From contig JAMYWO010000219.1 in NCBI GenBank assembly GCA_024220525.1, forward strand, positions 41,221-67,617: a stretch of DNA of 26,397 bases, read 5' to 3'. Under the pieces are notes generated by a model. That model saw only the letters and a list, made by a program, of their open reading frames with translations, was not told the DNA's origin and made no database searches. This document shows, piece by piece, positions 20,557 through 26,397 of this stretch. The DNA is from Cochliopodium minus. Its lineage: Eukaryota > Discosea > Himatismenida > Cochliopodiidae. Position 1 is the stretch's first letter. Each line of letters starts with the position of its first letter. Position numbers and translations under genes: made by a program.

Positions 20557-21611
20557 ATGAAGAAAAATAAATACAATGAAAGTGATGAGGGAATAAGCAA
20601 AAGTTTGGATAATGTGACCATGATCACTCGTTCCCAAACCATCACCCCAAAATTAAATATGAAAACACACAACATCGAGAGAAATGTATCATTGCAAGGG
20701 TAATTAAATTGAAGATCTCATTTATTGTATATTGCTCAATCATATGCACAAAAATTCCATTTAACAGTCAAAATTTTGATTAATTAATTATCTTCTTGTA
20801 TACCCTTATATTAAAAATATATGTTCAACAAATCTATTTGACCAGAATTCCATTTATGATTGAAAATTTTTTTGAATACTAAAGTGGAATCCTTATAAAA
20901 ATAGATTTAGATATCTATAATGCATCAAAATTAATACCAATTGCATTCCTTAAGATAGTTTTCATTTATTTTAAAGGCCATTTGATATTATTATCTTCAA
21001 AAATGATCGAAAATAAATTAAAAGGTTTAAAATAAAATATCTTGGAGGAATTAAAAATATCAGGATGATATTTTTATTCAAAACATATTTATATATTTTT
21101 TTTTAAACAATTTTTATTGATTCCAAATTGTTGTATTCACCAAAGTGTTTTTAAAGCAATTTTGAAAATAGTTTCAACTAAAGTTATTCAAATTGATGAG
21201 ATTAATTGTTTTTTTTTTTGTAATGTTTTAAATTTTTTTTGTATTATTTTTCAAGAAAAATAAATTTAATTATTTAAATACATTTTTCTAATTTTATCAT
21301 AAAATTTTAATTTTTTAATTTTTATTTTTTTATTTTTTCATTTAAAAAATTATTTTTTAAAATAATAATGTTTTTAGGGAAATATCAATACACTTAAATG
21401 GAAAATGGAAAAGGAAATATTTCGTATTGAAAGACACAACTCTTTTTTACTACAAAAACAACAAAGCGTACCAAGACGACAAACGAAAGGTTCCTCAAGG
21501 TTTAATCAAATTGTCTTTGGCTACTCCTGTCACCGTCATCCAAACAGGAACTAATCAATCTGTTGTGGTAGAGGAGCACAACAAATTTGTACAAAAAGAG
21601 ATCTTCGTAAA
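20557..21611 (+). CDS. First part of a PH-domain (probable PH-TKL kinase) gene
   Basis: Two exons, 20557-20699 and 21378-21611, join in phase across a 678-base intron. The first codes for a Lys/Ser/Thr-rich leader starting MKKNKYNESDEGISK. The second starts a pleckstrin-homology domain, which binds phosphoinositides and brings proteins to membranes: GKWKRKYFVLKDTTLFYYKN is the classic strand pair with the basic W-K-x-R motif, followed by VPQGLIKLSLATPV. It ends EEHNKFVQKEIFV in phase 2, before the last two strands and helix. Those are not found to the right, where the intron runs into the lone N and a virus-like element, but are found at 12340-12563 in matching phase. The frame is open upstream of the chosen ATG, so the start could lie further left. 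Confidence 0.82.
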
Positions 21612-21900
21612 GTAAAAAACAAAATTTTCTTTATTTTTTGTTATTTATTTTTTTTTAATTTTTTTTTTAGTCCAATTTTTTTTTAAAGATATTTTTAATT
21701 ATTTTTTAAATTTCTATTTTATTTTTATCATTATTTTATTTTTATTATTTTTCTCATTTTTTTTATTTTATTATTTTTTTTATTTTTATTATTTTTATTA
21801 TTTTTATTATTTTTATTATTTTTATTATTTTTTTATTTTTAATAATTAATTTTCTATTTTATTTTCCATTTTATAATTTTTTTTTTATTTTTATTATTAT

Positions 21901-21955
21901 TTTATTTTTACTTTTACAATTTTTTTTTTATTTTTTTTATTTTTTTTACAATTTT
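21901..21955. repeat. 55-base sequence identical to 12201-12255
   Basis: It lies at the end of the PH-gene intron, nine bases before the lone N at 21964. It marks the point where host gene sequence ends in this place. Confidence 0.85.
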
Positions 21956-21963
21956 TGTTTTGT

Positions 21964-21964
21964 N
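21964..21964. other. Single unknown base, probable assembly scar
   Basis: It separates host intron sequence from the virus-like element. Like the N at 12200, it lies next to the shared 55-base sequence. Confidence 0.75.
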
Positions 21965-21965
21965 A

Positions 21966-22362
21966 AACCAAGCAAATTTGCAATTTTTCTATTTGTAAAA
22001 TCAACAACAAATGGAGTAGAATTTGAAAAATTTCCTTTTGAAGTTAATGAATTGTATGAAACAGAAAATGAAGAATATGTACCTCCAAGTGATTGCACTT
22101 GAGTTTGAATTGCACTTCCAAGTTCATTTAAATCATAATTTCCAGGTAACAATGTTATCAAATTACTATCAATTAAGAAAGTATCATTATTATTTTGCAT
22201 AATATTATAAAAAGTATAGGGAATCATACAATTTACAAGGCACATTTTCTTTGCATTTCTAATATCAGAAGGTAATCTTAATGTAAAATTTGAGGTACTT
22301 TGAGTATTACTGTACAAATCTCTATCAATTGATCTTATCAATAAATTTGTTGGTAAATACAT
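21966..22362 (-). CDS. Penton-type minor capsid protein of the fossil element, partial
   Basis: About 130 residues of a single-jelly-roll minor (penton) capsid protein like those of Polintons, virophages and related viruses. Seen: an N-terminal RSIDRDLYSNTQSTSNFTLR (the 'D-R-x ... S-x-x-F-T-V-x-L-P' opening), KMCLVNCMIPYTFYNI, LLPGNYDLNELGSAIQ, and a terminal IANLLG. The visible frame starts at the ATG at 22360-22362 and reaches the assembly scar. It forms the pentameric vertices of the capsid in relatives. Confidence 0.72.
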
Positions 22363-22389
22363 TTATTTTATTTAATAAAATTAAAATTG

Positions 22390-23656
22390 TTTAGGAATTT
22401 TTTGAATATCTTTTCCATAATAATACTTTTCAGAAATCCTTGAATTATAAACTCTATTTCCATTTTCATCAATAACCATTCTTATTTTGTATCTTATAGG
22501 TTTAATTGGATCTTGTAAATTCTTCCTTCTTACAATCTCATATATTGAAGAGCTCCATCTTGGTTCATATTTATGAGAAAATTTATCAGCTTTTCTTTCA
22601 CTCGATTTTGTAAGAATATGTAATCTTACGTGATCTCTAACATTTAATGTTGGTAAATCTTTTCTTATTTTTGCATATTCTTTTAATTTTTCTTTTACAA
22701 GTATTTCTTGTCTTTGATTTATTCTATTGTTATGGAATATCTTTGTTGGAGAATCTTTAATTGTTGAATGGTATGAATTATTGTAATTGAAGACAAAATC
22801 TTGTAATTTATCATAATATCTTCCTGAATAAGGTACTCCTTCAGCTCGACGTTTTGAAATGTATGAAAAAATTAAAGTTTTGATTGTTCTTTTGAACCTT
22901 CAATAACTGCTTGTTGAGTTGGAGAATAAGTCATTCCAAATAATTGTTTGATATTTTTTTCTTTCATTAATTCTTTGAATTCTTTTGCAATAAATTCTGA
23001 ACCGTTATCGCTATGAATTGCCGTTGGCCAATTTCCAATAATGTTGTAATAATCATCCAACATTTCTCTTGTTGATTCTACAACATTCTTTGCAGTTTTT
23101 TTGGTAATTGATCTACAAAAAGCTTTTTTTGAAAAACAATCTATCAAAGTAACAATGTATCTGTGTTGATAATTATGACCAGCTTCTCCTTTAAGACTTG
23201 TTAAATCAATCATAAGTTTTTGACCAACTTTTGTTGAATCATCAGGTTGAACTATTGAATTTCTTGGTTGAACATAATGCATTTGATAATCAACTTGATT
23301 TTTTAACCAATTATGAACATATCTTCTTGAAATGTTTAGATATCTTGAAATTACTTGATAATAGAATGAATCTCTACCATTATGAGAAGTTTTAATATCA
23401 TCGTAAAGTTGTTTGAGAATATTGTCTCTTTCTCTTGGAGGAATTAATTGTAATTTTCTATTTTTTGAGTTTAAGTAACACTTTTTATCCCAATTATTAA
23501 CTTTCCGTTATCTAAGTCAAACTTATTTGCAAATGCTCTAAATTTTATAACTTTATTACCGCTTAGTTGTGGTACAGTACCATTTTGTTTGTATTGTAAA
23601 ATATTGTCATAAAGTTGATCAGAAATTTCATATTTATTAAATCTTGACAATAACAT
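22390..23656 (-). pseudogene. Retroviral-type integrase of the fossil element, broken
   Basis: An rve-family DDE integrase of about 420 residues as found in Maverick/Polinton elements; it inserts the element into the host genome. The catalytic core shows the first Asp in LMIDLTSLKG, the second in AIHSDNGSEF and the Glu in AVIEGSKEQ. A helical N-terminal region precedes it (RYLNISRRYVHNWL), and a C-terminal region has YNNSYHSTIKDSPTKIF and a chromo-like LNVRDHVRLHI ... KYEPRWSSSIYEIV. The start near 23656 is only about 20 bases from the divergent ATPase start, so the two share a promoter region. The reading is not continuous, with one or a few breaks. Confidence 0.85.
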
Positions 23657-23675
23657 TTTATATTACTAATAAAAA

Positions 23676-24302
23676 ATGTCACTAAATTTAGTTCATTCTT
23701 ACATCTTGAGTGTATTAGGTTCGTGCGGATCGGGTAAGTCACATATAGTAAAGTACATTATGGCAGAGTCAAAGTTTGTTTTTGATTATGTTTTAGTTTT
23801 TACATCAACTGGATTTACAGATAGTTACAAATATTTAAACAAATTAGGAATTAAAAATAAAATATTATCTTCACTGAATATTGATGAATCAATTGAAAAA
23901 ATTATGGATAAGCAAAAGAAAATTTATTTAAATAAAATAGATTCAAAAATTAGCCTTATATTTGATGATATTATGGGTACTTTAAATTCTTACAGTAAAG
24001 TTTTAAAAAGATTGTTGGGAAGTTTTAGACATTACAATATTTCTATTATTTTTGTTGCACAATATGCTTCTGTCATTCGAACTTATATTAGAGAATTAAG
24101 TTATTACAATATAATATTCAATCAAACTACTTTTGCATCATTAAAAAGTATTTATGAAAGTTATTTTAGAAATTTTAATAGTCAAAAAGAGTTTGAAGAA
24201 TGGTTTAGAAATAAATTGAGTTTACCATATTCTTTTTTCTTTGTTGATAAAATAAACAAAAGAAAATTTATTGCAAAAGCACCAATACTTAGTAATCTTT
24301 AA
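23676..24302 (+). CDS. DNA-packaging ATPase (A32/FtsK type) of the fossil element
   Basis: A 208-residue protein with a Walker A loop in LGSCGSGKSHIVKYI near residue 15 and a Walker B in KISLIFDDIMG near residue 95. A sensor-like SIIFVAQYA follows, the usual layout for packaging ATPases of Polintons, virophages and large DNA viruses. It pumps DNA into capsids in relatives. It starts at the ATG at 23676 and ends with TAA, uninterrupted by introns, unlike the host genes around it. It looks whole. Confidence 0.87.
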   Translation: MSLNLVHSYILSVLGSCGSGKSHIVKYIMAESKFVFDYVLVFTSTGFTDSYKYLNKLGIKNKILSSLNIDESIEKIMDKQKKIYLNKIDSKISLIFDDIMGTLNSYSKVLKRLLGSFRHYNISIIFVAQYASVIRTYIRELSYYNIIFNQTTFASLKSIYESYFRNFNSQKEFEEWFRNKLSLPYSFFFVDKINKRKFIAKAPILSNL

Positions 24303-24308
24303 ATTATG

Positions 24309-24440
24309 AAAATTAGAGAAAGAAGAGAATCATATTTGTAAAAAACTTTTATAATTATTCTAGAAAATTAAAATCGATTTTATTCAATAAACTTTTTAAA
24401 ATCATTTTCTCTCTCTCTCTTTTCTCTCTAATTTTCTCAT
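24309..24440. repeat. Inverted-repeat structure 1 at the element's right side
   Basis: A purine arm (TGAAAATTAGAGAAAGAAG) is matched by a pyrimidine arm ending CTCTCTAATTTTCTCA, so the stretch can fold back on itself. It begins within a few bases of the ATPase stop. It could be a terminal repeat relic or a transcription end signal. Confidence 0.6.
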
Positions 24441-24496
24441 GATATAAATTTCAATGAGTATAATATCAAGATGGAATAACACAATAAAAAAGGTGA

Positions 24497-24640
24497 AGAA
24501 GAGAGAAAGTGAGAGAAGAAAATAATATTTGTAAAAAACTTTTATAAATATTTTCTATTTTTAATATTATATTTATTCAATGGACTTTTTCAAATTATAT
24601 TTCTCTACTCTCTCTTTTTCTCTTTAGTTTTCACAAAGTA
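24497..24640. repeat. Inverted-repeat structure 2, degenerate copy of structure 1
   Basis: Same plan as structure 1: GAGAGAAAGTGAGAGAAG arm, shared core ATATTTGTAAAAAACTTTTA (identical to that in structure 1), a TTATTCAAT word, then a CTCTCTTTTTCTCTTTAG arm. The two are tandem copies about 190 bases apart. Confidence 0.6.
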
Positions 24641-25711
24641 TAAATGAATATAAATCGATATTCTGTTGTCGTCCATCAATTAAGAAACTACACAAATTTG
24701 AACATAGTAAAAATATAGAGATAATATAGGGAAAAATGCGAACTGTTGGCGAGGCGAAGGGTGGCGAAAGTAAGGGAATAATATAGGGAATGATTAGGGG
24801 AATGGAGGGCGAATGATAGGGTAATGGACGGCAACAAACAGAAACAAAAGCAAAAAACTTCTTTCCATCTCGCAACTCTATGCCTCCAAAAGAAAAGTAG
24901 TACTGTATTTTTTTCGTAGATGGTTTAAACAAGAAACTTACAGTCGCTTTTTGGTTTGTATCGTAGCTTCCTTTGTGAACTAAAATGTAAAAGGTACCTC
25001 CATTTTGAATAATAAATTTTTTGTCATCTAATTAGAACCCTTTCCGTTGTTACAATATTGATTTTCAGAGAGTGTTCAATAAAACCCATACATTCTTCTT
25101 TTATTAAAAAAATTTTTCTTTTAATTTTCCTAATAATTTTTTTAATTATTACTTATCAACACCATATTAATTTTAAAATAAAAAATAATTTTAAATTTTC
25201 TTTTAAAACTGAAATTTTAACCTTTTTGAATTTTTTGGGTGTAGAAACTCCAATAGTAAGACAATTCCTTATGAAAAAAATAAATTTAAAAATTCTAATT
25301 AAGAAAAGTTCAAAAAAAATTTTTTTTTTATAGAGGAAAATGAATCATTTTAAAAGGATATAAGACTCCTTCATTCTAATGATTTCTAATGAAGACTGAA
25401 TTCCATTCTTCAGATGTGCTTATCATCGTTATTATCCTTTTATCTTTCTCCGATTCGAAATTTGAATGGAATGTGGATTGATCCCAATTATTGAAATAGG
25501 ATAGATAGAATAGTTTCCAAGATGAAAAATGATTTGGTAATTTCTTGATATTCAAGTTTTTTCGTGTATATAAACTCCAAAACACCTCATCTTCTTTCAA
25601 AATGAAGAATATACTTTTACATACTGAGGATATCTTTGATAAATCTTCAAATTCGAGATTTGATAGAATCATTCTCCAGATCTGCTTTTCCATCAAAGTG
25701 AATTCAATCAT
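24624..25711 (-). CDS. F-box-like gene with a C-terminal HKGSYD module, exon structure partly uncertain
   Basis: The F-box-like part (25711-25376) has MIEFTLMEKQIWR, VCKSIFFILKEDE and FWSLY, then WDQSTFHSNF and EEWNSVF. About 350 A/T-rich bases later an exon from 25027 carries FIIQNGGTFYILVHKGSYDT, ATVSFLF, YYFSFGGIELRDGKKFFAFV. This second part matches the right-edge gene (YILIHKGSYD, ANVSFF, FSFKRVHLKEGQKFYGFLSV). A possible last exon ends with NIDLYSFILCEN and TAA at 24624, after an intron that would hold the GC-rich tract. The donor after the F-box part is not clear, so this may be a decayed copy. Upstream of the ATG the homology to the left-edge copy extends (ESISLSKEG) but without a start codon. 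Probably a substrate adaptor of a ubiquitin ligase. Confidence 0.5.
24722..24846. repeat. GC-richer tract with GGGAAT/GGCGAA words
   Basis: In A/T-rich surroundings this stretch repeats AATATAGGGAA twice and GGCGA several times, with GGGAAT, AGGGGAATGG and GGGTAATGG between. It interrupts the similarity between the two copies of the HKGSYD module just after FAFVSV. It may be intronic or inserted. Confidence 0.55.
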
Positions 25712-26126
25712 CCCTTCCTTTGATAAAGAAATAGATTCAGGTTAGATATAAAGAATATATTTGGGAAAGATAAAAATATACTTTGAAAAGGGTTAGATAT
25801 GCCCATTGATTCTGTGTATGTACAGTTGTTTTTATTATTTCTGTTTCCCATTTTTTTTATTATTAAATTTTTAATTTTATTATTTATTCTTGTTTTAACA
25901 AATGTTATTCAAAGATAAAAACCAATTTAATTAGTTCCAAGATTACAAAGTTGTTAAAATAGTTTTGTAAAAAAAATTCTTTCTTTTTTTTTTTTTTTTG
26001 AAAAACAATTACAATTCCTTCTACTTTTTAAATATTTACTTTTAAAAAAAATATCTAAAAAAATAACTCATTTTAATTGAGATGTCAAACAATAACAAAA
26101 TTTTTTATTTTTTAATTTTAAAATCT
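25712..26126. other. Intergenic, nothing recognised
   Basis: Upstream of the F-box-like copy and downstream of the right-edge gene. Only A/T-rich DNA and a long T tract near 25987 are seen. Confidence 0.5.
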
Positions 26127-26397
26127 TTAATCAGATCTCAAAACATCAGGCAAAATGGATTTATCATAGTGGTAATCAATATTCTCAAAACGAACAGAAG
26201 CACCCTTATCACCAACACTCAAAAACCCATAAAATTTCTGGCCCTCCTTCAAATGGACCCTCTTAAAAGAGAAAACATACTCTGGCTTCTCTTCATTCTG
26301 GTTCTTGTGAAAGAAACTCACATTCGCTTTTGAATAACCGTTTTTATAATCATAACTTCCCTTGTGAATAAGTATGTAAATGTTGCAGTTTTGTTCA
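26127..26397 (-). CDS. C-terminal module of a second F-box-family gene, enters from the right edge
   Basis: An open frame from the window edge to TAA at 26127 gives 89 residues plus the stop. It reads NIYILIHKGSYDYKNGYSKA, VSFFHKNQNEEKPEYVFSF, LKEGQKFYGFLSVGDKGASV and ends KSILPDVLRSD. It is a clear relative of the module at 25027-24850, and more complete, since it continues through ASVRFENIDYHYD to a natural end. The front of the gene, presumably with an F-box, lies beyond the window. The module is predicted to be beta-rich; I cannot assign it to SPRY, FBA or TLDc with confidence. Confidence 0.65.
   Translation of the reverse strand, partial: EQNCNIYILIHKGSYDYKNGYSKANVSFFHKNQNEEKPEYVFSFKRVHLKEGQKFYGFLSVGDKGASVRFENIDYHYDKSILPDVLRSD

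Larger units (their letters stand above)
21965..24640. mobile_element. Fossil Polinton/virophage-like element, partial
   Basis: Three hallmark genes of Maverick/Polinton and related virophage-type elements lie together: a penton-type minor capsid protein and a retroviral-type integrase on the minus strand, and an A32/FtsK-type packaging ATPase on the plus strand, divergent from the integrase. No B-family polymerase, major capsid protein or maturation protease is seen, so only part of an element is present. The left edge is an assembly scar; the right edge passes without a gap into host DNA after two inverted-repeat structures. The ATPase looks whole and the integrase is broken at one or a few places. 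Long open frames suggest a young insertion. Confidence 0.85.

Noticed and set aside
20434-20637. Minus-strand open frame of 67 codons
   Set aside because: It begins only at a TTG and lies over the first exon of the PH gene, which has a matching splice phase and protein fold.
24303-24640. CRISPR-like or tRNA-like structure in the paired inverted repeats
   Set aside because: There are only two degenerate copies with no spacer pattern, and no tRNA box motifs are present.
25027-25333. Plus-strand open frame of 91 codons at 25058-25333
   Set aside because: It is low-complexity Lys/Phe/Ile DNA in the apparent intron of the minus-strand F-box-family gene.
1-26397. Possibility that the window is circular, because an F-box start leaves at the left and a family end enters at the right on the same strand
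   Set aside because: The family has several tandem copies, which explains both edges. There is no sequence overlap between the two ends that I can see.

Overview
This is nuclear DNA from a very AT-rich, intron-rich unicellular eukaryote, probably an amoeboid protist; the lineage cannot be fixed from the window alone. Genes are broken by short introns of almost pure A/T, many of them simple repeats of period 6-7 such as AAAAAAT. Coding exons stand out by mixed base composition and GT...AG junctions that keep the reading frame. TAA and TGA act as stops in well-conserved genes, so the standard code appears to be used.

Left part (1-7715): the start of an F-box-like gene runs off the left edge (minus strand). 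Next come a six-exon minus-strand gene resembling the C-terminal helical region of USP9X/USP34-type deubiquitinases but with no protease domain, and a three-exon minus-strand WAPL (cohesin release factor) gene. Divergent from WAPL on the plus strand is a ZZ-ZZ-GNAT acetyltransferase gene. Middle part (8121-15548): the first five exons of dymeclin, four exons of a TKL-type kinase C-lobe, then exons for the end of a PH domain, an Asn-rich linker and the first strand of a TKL kinase domain, a 546-base gap, and the end of a DENN-domain gene. Right part: a five-exon FKBP-type prolyl isomerase (minus), an intronless decayed RACK1 copy, an unrecognised ORF pair, the first half of a PH domain (plus), a fossil Polinton/virophage-like fragment (penton-type capsid protein, retroviral-type integrase, packaging ATPase), and two more genes of the F-box family.

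The most important observation concerns order. A 55-base sequence is identical at 12201-12255 and 21901-21955, and each copy lies beside a lone unknown base (12200 and 21964). The PH domain begun at 20557-21611 continues with matching splice phase and matching protein fold into the exon at 12340-12563. The kinase C-lobe (11011-12068) lies before the kinase N-lobe start (13950-14048), and dymeclin loses its last quarter exactly at an AAAAAAT array. The sequence as given is therefore probably a mis-ordered assembly at simple repeats, or a real rearrangement; a single PH-TKL kinase gene appears to be scattered over the window.

No RNA gene or CRISPR array was recognised. Functionally the genes are a mixed housekeeping and signalling set (chromatid cohesion, acetylation, Golgi organisation, kinase signalling, vesicle traffic, protein folding), and no shared pathway is evident.
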